A stretch of DNA of 64,000 nucleotides, from the NCBI GenBank assembly GCA_016929595.1, contig JAFGIN010000113.1:1-64000 (forward strand). The letters are read 5' to 3'. Origin of the DNA: Chitinispirillaceae bacterium. GTDB taxonomy: Bacteria; Fibrobacterota; Chitinivibrionia; Chitinivibrionales; Chitinispirillaceae. The position numbers and the translations under genes were made by a program. Position 1 is the stretch's first letter. Every line of letters starts with the position of its first letter. Below, one piece after another: positions 27,827-36,930 of the stretch. The notes under the pieces are model-generated. The model ran no database searches. It was not told where the DNA came from and saw only the letters and a list, made by a program, of their open reading frames with translations.

Positions 27827-29047
27827 ATGAATACAGAAGTAATCGACAAAAAATCTCGTTATTTTTCATCAATTGATGGACTTCGTTTTTTTGCATCTTT
27901 GAATATTGTGCTATTTCATCTGGAATCCATGGGCGGTTTCAATGCTATGAACGGCTCCCCGGGATGGTTTTTCAGACTTATTAAAGGTCCAACACTCCAT
28001 GCAACGTTTTTTTTCTTTCTTGGCGGATTCATTTTTACAACTAAGTTCTTCCCTGGACTTGAGTGTTTCAATCTGAAACAATTTCTTGTAAAACGATTCA
28101 GGGAACTCTATCCACTTCACCTGTTTACAACTCTTCTCATGACAATATTATTCGTAATAAGAGAATTTTCTGCAGGTACTCTCGATATCCCAAAAATGGG
28201 TTTGTCGGTGTTTCTTCACTTAAGTTTTTTATGGCCATTTTTCCCTTTTAATACCTATGCTTTAAACAGGCCATCATGGGCTCTTGCCACCTTCTTCTTC
28301 TGTTATTTACTGTTTGGTGTAATGTTGCAACTTCTGAAAAAGATAGACACCAAACAAAAAATTCTGCTCTATTGCGGCATTCTGTTTTTACCATCACTGC
28401 TCTGGGACTGGCTTTTTGCCCTATCAGGAGCACAGGATTCATTATACCAATTTTTCCACGCCTTTCCTCTTTTACGGGGTATAGAATTTTTTATCGGAAT
28501 GCTCTTAGCCCGATTTTTCATGCTTACACCACAAAACAAATCCCATAATACATTTATTACCAGCATTACCTCTGATATATGCATGGCAGTTCTATTCTAT
28601 CTGATTTATCAGATGATGGGTGTCCAGAATAACCTTTCAGCCTCAGGCCATTTTTTTACCTATCATACGGTATTGCCAATGTTTTTTTTATGCGTTGTTT
28701 TTCTTTTCGCATCAGAAAATGGCCTTTTTTCAAGATTTTTTGCAATTAAATTAATAAGAGATATTGGTAGGAGTTCGTTCTATCCCTATCTTCTCCATAT
28801 ACCCTATTTCGCGTGGATCACCTTTATTGCAGAAGCATACTTCAACAATAATACACTGCTTCACAAACCACTAATTGTCTGGATGTTAATAATTATCCTC
28901 TATACGGGTTCATACATTTACGTTAACAAATTTAAAAAGAAGCAAAAAATCGCACAAAAAGGCTTCATTGACAGAAGAGTTACGATCCGGAATGAGAACG
29001 TTATACAAGTTGAAAATGCAGAGACGGTGAAACCTGCAGGAAATTAA
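27827..29047 (+). CDS. Acyltransferase family 3 (OafA/YrhL-like) membrane protein
   Basis: About 406 residues from the ATG at 27827, or 414 from 27803; neither has a strong ribosome site. The AT3 opening is clear (SSIDGLRFFASLNIVLFHL) with the catalytic-type His, followed by about ten membrane helices and the second motif RFRELYPLHLF. These proteins O-acylate surface sugars or other extracytoplasmic substrates. It stands alone and converges with mnmA, nine bases apart. Confidence 0.9.
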   Translation: MNTEVIDKKSRYFSSIDGLRFFASLNIVLFHLESMGGFNAMNGSPGWFFRLIKGPTLHATFFFFLGGFIFTTKFFPGLECFNLKQFLVKRFRELYPLHLFTTLLMTILFVIREFSAGTLDIPKMGLSVFLHLSFLWPFFPFNTYALNRPSWALATFFFCYLLFGVMLQLLKKIDTKQKILLYCGILFLPSLLWDWLFALSGAQDSLYQFFHAFPLLRGIEFFIGMLLARFFMLTPQNKSHNTFITSITSDICMAVLFYLIYQMMGVQNNLSASGHFFTYHTVLPMFFLCVVFLFASENGLFSRFFAIKLIRDIGRSSFYPYLLHIPYFAWITFIAEAYFNNNTLLHKPLIVWMLIIILYTGSYIYVNKFKKKQKIAQKGFIDRRVTIRNENVIQVENAETVKPAGN

Positions 29048-29056
29048 TGATTGTTT

Positions 29057-30085
29057 CTAAACATCTGATACAATCCCTCCCGCCACCACAGTTTGACCAT
29101 AATAAAATACTGCAGACTGACCCTTTGATGGTGCACGAACTGGCACATCAAACACAACACAGCACTCATCTCCATTAAAATCGCAAACACTGCATCCCAC
29201 AGGTGTAGATCTGTATCGGACCTGAGCCGTACACTTTGATACATTGTTGAGAGATAATTTTCCACTAATAATATTATTTACTTTAATATGATTAACGAAA
29301 AGGTCTTTATCTTCTGCAGCAACGACCGAATTGTCAGCAGGAATTATATTTTTTACATACATTCTTTTACCTAATGCACCGAGACCTTTTCTCTGTCCGG
29401 TTGTATACTTATAAATACCATCATGTGAACCAATAACGCTCCCATGTATATCGGTTATCGGCCCACTGGAAGGTAGTTCATCAAGCCTGTTGTAGATAAA
29501 TTCGGTATACGATCCACCCGGGATAAAACATATATCCTGGCTCTCACCCCTGTCTGCACAAGCAAGATTGTTAAGACGTGCGACTTCCCTCACCTGCGGT
29601 TTTGTTAACTCTCCCAGTGGAAACAGTATCCTGCTGGTATCAGTAGTATACAGAGGGTAGAGAAAATAGGATTGATCCTTTTGAGGATCCACAGCTCTTT
29701 GAATCATGCCATCATGCATTCGAACATAGTGACCTGTTGCGAAAAATTCACAATCCAAACGTTTTGCCTCCCCTAAAAGATACCCGAACTTCATTGTTTG
29801 ATTACAGCGAACGCACGGGTTGGGAGTTTCACCGGCTTTGTATGATGCAATGAAATAATCAATAACCGAGGTTTCAAATAAAGATGAACAATCTACCACA
29901 TTATGTTTAATACCAATAGTTTGCGCAGCAAGTGCAGCATCCCGGATGATTGATGATTTGTCGATTGAAACAGAACTGTTCAAATGCATGGTAACCCCAT
30001 GCACTTCATACCCCTGTTGTTTTAGTAGAAACGCTGTAACAGAGGAATCTACACCGCCGCTCATGGCTACAAGTACTTTTTTCAT
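29057..30085 (-). CDS. mnmA: tRNA-uridine 2-sulfurtransferase MnmA
   Basis: 342 residues from the ATG at 30085 (MKKVLVAMSGG), with GAGGATG upstream; an in-frame start 31 codons earlier adds a hydrophobic stretch foreign to the family. The PP-loop SGGVDSS binds ATP. Both catalytic Cys are present, in NPCVRCN and GESQDICFIPGG. It 2-thiolates the wobble uridine of tRNA-Lys, -Glu and -Gln. Slightly short but complete. Confidence 0.95.
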   Translation of the reverse strand: MKKVLVAMSGGVDSSVTAFLLKQQGYEVHGVTMHLNSSVSIDKSSIIRDAALAAQTIGIKHNVVDCSSLFETSVIDYFIASYKAGETPNPCVRCNQTMKFGYLLGEAKRLDCEFFATGHYVRMHDGMIQRAVDPQKDQSYFLYPLYTTDTSRILFPLGELTKPQVREVARLNNLACADRGESQDICFIPGGSYTEFIYNRLDELPSSGPITDIHGSVIGSHDGIYKYTTGQRKGLGALGKRMYVKNIIPADNSVVAAEDKDLFVNHIKVNNIISGKLSLNNVSKCTAQVRYRSTPVGCSVCDFNGDECCVVFDVPVRAPSKGQSAVFYYGQTVVAGGIVSDV

Positions 30086-30398
30086 AATGAACATCCTCAC
30101 GATTGAAAAATTATTCCCGCAGAACAATATAAAGTACGCACATAACAGCTTCAATATGAGCGTAATAAAAGAGATCATATACTATATTATGGCTGTTACT
30201 CGTTCAAGGTTTCGAACTGCGGATTATCAGAGTCTGTATAAGTTTGTCGGGAAAGCACCTCACGCATGGTCGCTGAAACCAGAGGCGTTCTGCTCACTGA
30301 TTTAAATAGTGATAAAAAAACAATTCAATCCTTGAAACAGGCATATGCATTACGTTATTTTACTTAATTTGATTTACTAAAAACAGGAGAGTATCACT
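30086..30398. other. Divergent promoter region between mnmA and ilvD
   Basis: No gene supported. On the plus strand it holds the likely ilvD promoter at 30332-30361. No T-box, leader peptide rich in branched-chain codons or terminator-antiterminator pair was seen, although ilv genes are often attenuated. Confidence 0.5.
30332..30361 (+). promoter_or_regulatory. Candidate promoter of ilvD
   Basis: TTGAAA at 30332-30337, 18-bp spacer, TATTTT at 30356-30361, about 37 bases before the ilvD ATG. The -10 box is the same as in the tRNA-Val promoter. Confidence 0.45.
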
Positions 30399-32240
30399 AT
30401 GGCGATAAAGCTTCGAAGTGCAACTACCACTGAAGGGCGCAGAATGGCTGGAGCACGCAGTCTCTGGCGGGCAAATGGAATGAAAGAGGAACAGATTGGG
30501 AAACCAATCATTGCTGTTGTGAATTCATTCACTCAGATGGTTCCCGGCCACGTTCATCTTCATGAAATCGGGCAATATGTTAAATCAATCATTGAAAAGG
30601 CCGGTTTTTTTGCGGCTGAATTCAACACCATAGCCATCGATGATGGTATTGCGATGGGGCACGATGGAATGTTATACAGCCTGCCATCCCGTGAGCTTAT
30701 TGCCGACAGTGTTGAATATATGTGTAATGCTCATAAGGTAGATGCAATGATCTGTATCTCAAATTGTGACAAAATCACTCCGGGAATGCTTATCGCTGCA
30801 ATGCGGTTAAATATTCCAGCGGTTTTTGTTTCCGGTGGTCCCATGGAAGCCGGCGTCAACGGAAATAAGAAAATCGATCTTATCGATGCAATGGTTATGG
30901 CTGCAGATCATTCGATCAGTGATGAAGAGATTGATGTGATTGAAAAATCTGCATGTCCGTCGTGTGGATCGTGTTCAGGGATGTTCACCGCTAATTCCAT
31001 GAACTGTCTCAATGAAGCACTCGGGCTTGCACTTCCGGGCAACGGAACTATTCTTGCGACACATGTCAACAGAAAAGTACTTTTTGAAAAAGCAGCCGAA
31101 ACGTTGATTGACATTACAAAACGCTACTATTACAACGGGGATACATCGGTTCTCCCCCGCTCGATCGCTACACGTGAAGCATTCCTTAACTCCATGGCGC
31201 TTGACATTGCAATGGGCGGTTCTACAAACACTGTTCTCCATCTTCTTGCAATTGCCAAAAGCGCTGAGGTTAACTTTACAATGAAAGATATCGACGAACT
31301 TTCAAGGAAGATTCCGGTTCTCTGTAAAGTCGCACCAAGTTCACACTATCATATTGAAGATGTGCACCGGGCAGGTGGTATCATGTCGATTCTTGGTGAA
31401 CTGGCTCGTGCCGGTCTCATCCATAAAAAAGTTAATCGAGTCGATGCCGCATCGCTTGGCGATATTCTCACCAGATACGATAGTATGTCAAAATCCTGCA
31501 GTGATGATATCCGTAAGTTGTACAAGACTGCACCCTGCGGCGCAGAACGTAATCTGACACTTGGATCTCATGACACATATTACCCGGAACTTGATCTCGA
31601 TCGTCAAAAAGGGTGTATCCGCGACCTGGACCACTGTTATTTCAGGGATGGCGGCCTTGCGGTCCTAAGAGGAAACATCGCGAGAAACGGCTGCATTGTT
31701 AAAACTGCCGGTGTAGACGAGTCTATCTTCAAATTCAGCGGTAAAGTTCGGGTCTATGATTCCCAGGATGCAGCCTGTGATGGAATTCTCAGTGAAGTTC
31801 AGGCTGGTGATGTGATCGTAATCCGATATGAAGGACCAAAAGGTGGTCCCGGTATGCAGGAGATGCTCTACCCGACTTCTTATATTAAATCACGACACCT
31901 TGGAAAACAATGCGCCCTGATCACCGACGGACGATTCTCAGGTGGAACTTCAGGACTGTCAATCGGCCATGTATCTCCGGAAGCTGCATCGGGCGGAGAA
32001 ATCGGACTCATTCGCAATGGTGATATTATCGATATCGATATTCCCAACAGGACAATCAATGTTCGACTAACCGATAAAGAACTTGCAGAACGTAAAGTTC
32101 ATGAGGAAGCGAAAGGCAGTGCTGCATTCAAACCTATCGGCCGAAACCGTGTGCTTTCGCAGGCATTAAAAGCCTACGCTCTTTTTGCAGCATCTGCGGA
32201 TCAGGGCGCAGTTCGTGTATTACCAGGCGAAGAACAATGA
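30399..32240 (+). CDS. ilvD: Dihydroxy-acid dehydratase
   Basis: 613 residues; ATG with CAGGAGAG upstream. IlvD/Edd family: cluster Cys in [10 protein letters not shown] and [18 protein letters not shown], catalytic region [17 protein letters not shown] and PEAASGG. It dehydrates 2,3-dihydroxy-isovalerate and -methylvalerate in valine/isoleucine synthesis, with an oxygen-sensitive Fe-S cluster. Its stop overlaps the next gene by four bases (ATGA), giving an ilvD-SIS-CDF operon with no other ilv gene. Confidence 0.97.
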   Translation: MAIKLRSATTTEGRRMAGARSLWRANGMKEEQIGKPIIAVVNSFTQMVPGHVHLHEIGQYVKSIIEKAGFFAAEFNTIAIDDGIAMGHDGMLYSLPSRELIADSVEYMCNAHKVDAMICISNCDKITPGMLIAAMRLNIPAVFVSGGPMEAGVNGNKKIDLIDAMVMAADHSISDEEIDVIEKSACPSCGSCSGMFTANSMNCLNEALGLALPGNGTILATHVNRKVLFEKAAETLIDITKRYYYNGDTSVLPRSIATREAFLNSMALDIAMGGSTNTVLHLLAIAKSAEVNFTMKDIDELSRKIPVLCKVAPSSHYHIEDVHRAGGIMSILGELARAGLIHKKVNRVDAASLGDILTRYDSMSKSCSDDIRKLYKTAPCGAERNLTLGSHDTYYPELDLDRQKGCIRDLDHCYFRDGGLAVLRGNIARNGCIVKTAGVDESIFKFSGKVRVYDSQDAACDGILSEVQAGDVIVIRYEGPKGGPGMQEMLYPTSYIKSRHLGKQCALITDGRFSGGTSGLSIGHVSPEAASGGEIGLIRNGDIIDIDIPNRTINVRLTDKELAERKVHEEAKGSAAFKPIGRNRVLSQALKAYALFAASADQGAVRVLPGEEQ

Positions 32241-32884
32241 AAGAGTCTGTAAAGAAGATTTTTGATGATCTTTTTGTCAGATACCCAGGTCTTTTACCGA
32301 TTGCAGATTCAGTCAGAGCATCATTTGATGCTCTGAAAAATTGTTATTCATCAGGAGGTAAAGTACTCGCCTGCGGTAATGGCGGATCAGCATCAGATTC
32401 GGAGCATCTGGTTGGTGAACTGATGAACAAATTCAACCGTAAACGTCCGGTTTCCCCGGATTTCAGAAAACGCTTAAGTTCTCTTACCGGTGTTACATCT
32501 GTTGATTACCTGGCAGATCATCTGGAAACACCGCTGCCGGCAATATCCCTTGTCAGTCAGACAGCTCTTATCACCGCTGTTGCCAATGACATCTCAGCTG
32601 AAATGATATTTGCCCAGCAGGTATTCGGATATGCTCAACCGGGAGATATACTGTTTGCATTCAGTACATCCGGTAATTCTCCCAACATTTTAAACGCTGT
32701 CAACGTAGCGCGGGCTTGTAACATGATCATAATAGGCTTCACAGGTGAAAATGGTGGTAAACTCAAAGAAATTTGTACTATTACGATCAGTGTTCCAGCC
32801 CAAAAAACCTATATTATCCAGGAATATCATTTTCCAATCTATCATTGTTTATGTATGATGATAGAGGAAGAGATGTTCGGGTAA
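32237..32884 (+). CDS. SIS-domain protein, GmhA-like phosphoheptose isomerase
   Basis: 215 residues. One SIS domain with the GmhA/DiaA hallmarks [18 protein letters not shown] and [14 protein letters not shown], plus TAVANDIS and [10 protein letters not shown]. GmhA converts sedoheptulose 7-phosphate to D-glycero-manno-heptose 7-phosphate for LPS core synthesis; DiaA-type relatives act in replication. The metal-site Glu/His pattern fits GmhA. Coupled to ilvD by ATGA; no other heptose gene is nearby. Confidence 0.88.
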   Translation: MKESVKKIFDDLFVRYPGLLPIADSVRASFDALKNCYSSGGKVLACGNGGSASDSEHLVGELMNKFNRKRPVSPDFRKRLSSLTGVTSVDYLADHLETPLPAISLVSQTALITAVANDISAEMIFAQQVFGYAQPGDILFAFSTSGNSPNILNAVNVARACNMIIIGFTGENGGKLKEICTITISVPAQKTYIIQEYHFPIYHCLCMMIEEEMFG

Positions 32885-32887
32885 ATA

Positions 32888-33823
32888 ATGATGGACTACC
32901 CTGAACTGAGCACTTCGGAGAGTCCTCAGGAGCGCAAGCTGCGGGAAGCGCGGGTTCAGGGTATTATCAATACTGGTCTATTCTGCAATATCATCCTTGC
33001 AACAACCAAGGTCACCTTCGGTATTGTTGGCCACAGCCGTGCGCTTCTGGCTGATGGTGTCAACTCAACATCAGACATTGTCTATTATATTGTCGTCAAG
33101 ATATTCACGAAGCTCGCAGGAAAACCTGCAGATAGCGAACACCCCTACGGGCACCATCAGATGGAGAGTATCGCAGCAGTTGTTGTTGGTGCATTTGTCA
33201 TTACCACCGGCATCGCACTTTTCTGGGACTCAGTTAACACATCATACGAAATATTCAAAGGACAACATCACATTGGCGCACCGATTGAGATTTACACCCT
33301 TATTGTAGCTTCGGTCACAATTCTGCTTAAAATTTTTCTATTCGTTTACACAAGAAACATAGGGAAGAAAACTGAAAATGCAGCGGTAATCGCTCTTGCG
33401 TACGATCACCGGAATGACATCTTTTCATCAGCAGGTGCAGCCGTCGGAATAACACTTGGATGGCTGGGATTTATCTGGGCAGATCCTGTAGCGGGTGCAG
33501 TAGTCGCATTGATTATTTTGAGAACCGGTATCTTCATTCTCAGAGAATCTTCAAATGAACTTATGGATACAGTTCCCAGTGAAGCACTCAATAAAAAAAT
33601 ACGTTCTGCTGTTTCCGAAATCCCTGATATCAAATCTATCGAAGAGCTGACAGCACATCGGTTCGGTCCCTACTTTGTCATCAATATCACTATTGGTATC
33701 GAGGGATCTTTAAGTGTCAAACAGGGAGATCAGATTGCAACAGATGTAGAGAACAGGATCGATAAATCTATTACCATGGTAAGAAAAGTATATGTCCATT
33801 ATCATCCGGTAAAAAGGATTTAG
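32888..33823 (+). CDS. Cation diffusion facilitator (CDF) transporter
   Basis: 311 residues, starting three bases after the SIS gene stop (ATGATG, either usable). Six membrane helices (about 25-215) and a C-terminal cytoplasmic domain ending HYHP. Metal-site residues: Asp in LLADGVNSTSD on helix 2 and YDHRND on helix 5, the D/D and H/D layout of CDF exporters, plus HPYGHHQMES. It probably exports a divalent metal such as Zn, Mn or Fe by proton exchange. Third gene of the ilvD operon. Confidence 0.93.
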   Translation: MMDYPELSTSESPQERKLREARVQGIINTGLFCNIILATTKVTFGIVGHSRALLADGVNSTSDIVYYIVVKIFTKLAGKPADSEHPYGHHQMESIAAVVVGAFVITTGIALFWDSVNTSYEIFKGQHHIGAPIEIYTLIVASVTILLKIFLFVYTRNIGKKTENAAVIALAYDHRNDIFSSAGAAVGITLGWLGFIWADPVAGAVVALIILRTGIFILRESSNELMDTVPSEALNKKIRSAVSEIPDIKSIEELTAHRFGPYFVINITIGIEGSLSVKQGDQIATDVENRIDKSITMVRKVYVHYHPVKRI

Positions 33824-33829
33824 CAAACA

Positions 33830-33895
33830 GGTACTACTCAGGTATAAAAAAACGGTTATCCATAAACATTGATGTCAATGTACCTTAGTAGTACC
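33830..33895. repeat. Inverted repeat between convergent genes, possible two-way terminator
   Basis: GGTACTACTCAGGTA (33830-33844) pairs with TACCTTAGTAGTACC (33881-33895), 14 of 15 positions, around 36 bases. It starts seven bases after the CDF stop and ends about 40 bases before the stop of the minus-strand CrtI-like gene. There is no T tract, so termination is only suggested by position. Confidence 0.6.
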
Positions 33896-33936
33896 AGCAG
33901 ACACACGCCACAGAGATGAACTATTCCATTGGTTAA

Positions 33937-35421
33937 TTAACGCTCAAATTTTTCGATCAAATTTGAAGAAATTCTTGATGATTCATAAATTGTCGGCAAT
34001 CCAGAACCCGGGTGTGTACCGCCCCCAACCAGATAGCAGTGGTTAACCTCCTCAAACTTATTTCGTGGACGCATGTAAAGCATTTGTGTAAGCGTATGTC
34101 CAAGATTGAACGTCGCACCAAGAAAAAGTGATCTTTCATTCTGCCAGTCTGCGGGAGTAATGATTTTTTCGCATGTTATATGTTTATCCAGATCCTTCAT
34201 GGATGTCCGTTCCATAATTCGTTTAATCACCTTGTCTCTGTAAGTTTTCGTTGCTGCCTCGTCCCAATTAATTTTACTGTGCATATTAGTTGTTGGTACC
34301 AGCACATACAAGGCAGAATGTCCCTGAGGTGCAAGTGTCGGGTCGATAGCACTCGCATTACGCACATACACAGACATATCGTCGGAGAGCTTTTCCCGGG
34401 TAATAACATCTTCCACATTTTCCTTGTAATCGTTTGCGAAAATGATGTTATGATGTGATTCGTCGTATTTTTTGTCAACTCCGAGATAAAGCATGAAGGT
34501 AGAGCAGGAGTATTTTTTATCATACAATTTCTGGGGTGTCCATTTCTTGATGACACTGCTGTCAAAAAGAGTACTCATTGCATGACCAAAATCAGCATTG
34601 ATAACCACACAATCGGCATTGACAATATCTCCAGACGCAAGTTCGACACCGGTAGCATTACCACCAGAGACACACACCTTTTTAACAGGAGTGTTCAGAT
34701 GGATATCGCCGCCATATTCACCAATAATTGTGGCCATCGCATCAGAGATTTTGCTCAGACCTCCAACCACATGGTCTATACCCATGGAGTGCTCGATATA
34801 TGGCATGATAGCGAATGCAGCAGGACATTCCCACGGTGACATACCGATATATTTTGCCTGAAATGTGAAGCAAATACGCAGTTTTTCCTCTGTAAAATAA
34901 TCACTAAGAACCCCCATGAGACTTCTGTTCAGTGATAAATGGGGCAATGCCTTCAAAAGCGTTGGACTGAACATCTCTTTGAAAGTCGAATAATCTTTTT
35001 GCAAACATGGAAACATTTTATCATAACGGATTTTCTCCCGTGCATGAAATCGTTCCAGCCCCGGCTCATTACCGGGGAAATGCTGGACAATCTGCTTTTT
35101 CATTTTTTCAAGATCTGGGGTTGGGAAAAATTCAAAATCAGAAAAAGATAGTTTGTACATGGGATCAAGTGGTACTATCTTGCAATAATCATCAAGATTG
35201 CGCCCTGCTTCCTGAAACATTTCGCGGAGAATGAATGTCATCATTAAGAACGTCGGCCCAATATCAAAAGAATAGCCATTCATCACAATTGATGCGTTTC
35301 GTCCACCAACAATACTTTCTTTTTCAAAAATAGAGACTTTATATCCCCTTTTGGCCAGTATCATACCTGCTGTCAGACCACCCGGGCCACCACCGACAAC
35401 AACAACATGTTTCTGTTTCAT
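33937..35421 (-). CDS. CrtI-type FAD-dependent desaturase/oxidoreductase
   Basis: 494 residues. N-terminal FAD-binding motif VVVVGGGPGGLTAGMILAKRG, then EKESIVGGRNAS and SFDIGPTFLMM as in phytoene desaturases; the C-terminal CrtI signature GGTHPGSGLPTIYESS is present. Such enzymes act on carotenoid or other polyisoprenoid chains at the membrane. No phytoene synthase is in the window, so the substrate is open. It is one of three CrtI-family genes here. Confidence 0.88.
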   Translation of the reverse strand: MKQKHVVVVGGGPGGLTAGMILAKRGYKVSIFEKESIVGGRNASIVMNGYSFDIGPTFLMMTFILREMFQEAGRNLDDYCKIVPLDPMYKLSFSDFEFFPTPDLEKMKKQIVQHFPGNEPGLERFHAREKIRYDKMFPCLQKDYSTFKEMFSPTLLKALPHLSLNRSLMGVLSDYFTEEKLRICFTFQAKYIGMSPWECPAAFAIMPYIEHSMGIDHVVGGLSKISDAMATIIGEYGGDIHLNTPVKKVCVSGGNATGVELASGDIVNADCVVINADFGHAMSTLFDSSVIKKWTPQKLYDKKYSCSTFMLYLGVDKKYDESHHNIIFANDYKENVEDVITREKLSDDMSVYVRNASAIDPTLAPQGHSALYVLVPTTNMHSKINWDEAATKTYRDKVIKRIMERTSMKDLDKHITCEKIITPADWQNERSLFLGATFNLGHTLTQMLYMRPRNKFEEVNHCYLVGGGTHPGSGLPTIYESSRISSNLIEKFER

Positions 35422-35738
35422 TTAAATTCCCTCTGCTCTGTTTGAAAAGATGTCGAACAAAATAGAAATATAGTTAATAACTTACTTATTCACCAGACTC
35501 GGAACGAATTGCATTTATTCTTTTTACGGTTGCATAAGTCTACTTAAAAGTGCTGTGCATCTCAACATCACGTAATCGTTCGAATAAGAAATCATTATAA
35601 TTTTGAAGCCACAACCCGATAAATAACATATTCTTTCTGTGGATTGGTGAAGTAAATCGAATATGGCAAACGATCGCGCCCATAAAAACCCACCCGCAAA
35701 TCTATACGATTATCGCCATTTCAGCCGACTGCAGCAGA
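35422..35738. other. Noncoding gap with a small unassigned open frame
   Basis: Between two minus-strand genes. A 41-codon frame without an ATG start (minus strand, 35595-35720) reads like beta-strand protein (RVGFYGRDRLPYS, EYVIYRVV) and lies in frame with, but beyond, the upstream methyltransferase stop. It may be a gene remnant. No terminator recognised. Confidence 0.4.
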
Positions 35739-36902
35739 TCAGTCTCTTGAAAGCTCAGTAACACACTCGATATGATCTGTATGAGGGAACATATCAACAG
35801 GCTGGATCGCTGAGGGTTTAAATCCAGTAGCGAGTAGTTTCAGATCTTCAGCAAGTGAGATTGGATTACATGAAACGTAAACAATTTTGCGTATAGAGGA
35901 ATTGATCAGCTCCCGGCATAAGCCCCGCCCTATTCCTTTTCTGGGGGGATCAATTATGACAGTATCATAATCTCTTCCTGCGAGCCTTCTATTGATCGCT
36001 TCTGCATTACCGCAAAAAACTCTGACATTGTCCAGTTTATTGAGACCAATTGATACTTTAGCGGCTTCAACAGATCGACGGTTTTCTTCAATACCATCAA
36101 TTCTCTCTACCTTTGATGCAACCCACTGGGTGATACTTGCGATTCCGCAATACAAATCAAGAACTGTACTTCCTTTTTCGATACGTTTTAGTACTTCATT
36201 GTAAAGTTCAGGCGTCTGAAACGGATTTACCTGAAAAAAAGTTGACATTTCAACTTTAAATTTAAGCTCTCCCAGACGTTCCTTGAGGTACGGTCTCCCC
36301 CACCACACGATCTCTTTATTTCCAAGTACAACATTTGTAGCCCGCATATTGACATTCTGAATAATTCCAACCACTTTTGATTCTTCAGTGATTTTTCTTT
36401 GTATTGAATCGATCAACATTGACGCGATACGCCGGCTTCCATCAATGCGCTCCCCATTGGTAACCAACCCAAGCAGAATCTCTCCTGTTGCAGCAGCCTT
36501 CCGAATCACCACATGACGCAGAAACCCGTTACCGGTTGTTTCATTATATACGGGCACACTGTTTTTAATTGCCCATTCACGCACACACCATGCAACGGCA
36601 GAGCAGTCACGATCCTGAATTATGCATTCGTACTGATCAATTACATCATGAGAATCACCTGAAAAACATCCAAGAACACATTTTCTACTGCGACCTTTCC
36701 CCTGAATTCCAAATGGTAACTGAACCTTATGCCTGTAGTAAAAAGCAGGGTTACTGGGAATTATTGGAAAAATATCAATTTTAAATGGTGAAAAAACCGG
36801 TTCGAGAGATCGATTTTTCCTGACACATTGCTCTTTGTACGGTACAGTAAGTGTGCTGCACCCACCACAGCGTGGAAAATGCCTGCAATTAACGGTTGCC
36901 AT
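35739..36902 (-). CDS. RlmD/RumA-type 23S rRNA (uracil-5)-methyltransferase
   Basis: 387 residues. N-terminal Fe-S Cys motif CRHFPRCGGC at residues 7-16 with a further Cys later, but no TRAM domain. C-terminal SAM-binding fold: FQVNPFQTPELY, VLDLYCGIASITQWV, VIIDPPRKGIGRG, and catalytic Cys in IVYVSCNPISLAEDL, followed by the usual HIECV ending. It methylates a uridine of 23S rRNA. The exact site (U1939 or U747) cannot be told from sequence. It starts 28 bases after the activase gene and is probably co-transcribed. Confidence 0.93.
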   Translation of the reverse strand: MATVNCRHFPRCGGCSTLTVPYKEQCVRKNRSLEPVFSPFKIDIFPIIPSNPAFYYRHKVQLPFGIQGKGRSRKCVLGCFSGDSHDVIDQYECIIQDRDCSAVAWCVREWAIKNSVPVYNETTGNGFLRHVVIRKAAATGEILLGLVTNGERIDGSRRIASMLIDSIQRKITEESKVVGIIQNVNMRATNVVLGNKEIVWWGRPYLKERLGELKFKVEMSTFFQVNPFQTPELYNEVLKRIEKGSTVLDLYCGIASITQWVASKVERIDGIEENRRSVEAAKVSIGLNKLDNVRVFCGNAEAINRRLAGRDYDTVIIDPPRKGIGRGLCRELINSSIRKIVYVSCNPISLAEDLKLLATGFKPSAIQPVDMFPHTDHIECVTELSRD

Positions 36903-36930
36903 TATTTCTTTCTTCTGGAACTGCAGTATC

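Noticed and set aside
30086-30398. Amino-acid-responsive leader or T-box before ilvD
   Set aside because: There is no terminator, no specifier-like structure and no run of Val, Ile or Leu codons; only a plain promoter is visible.
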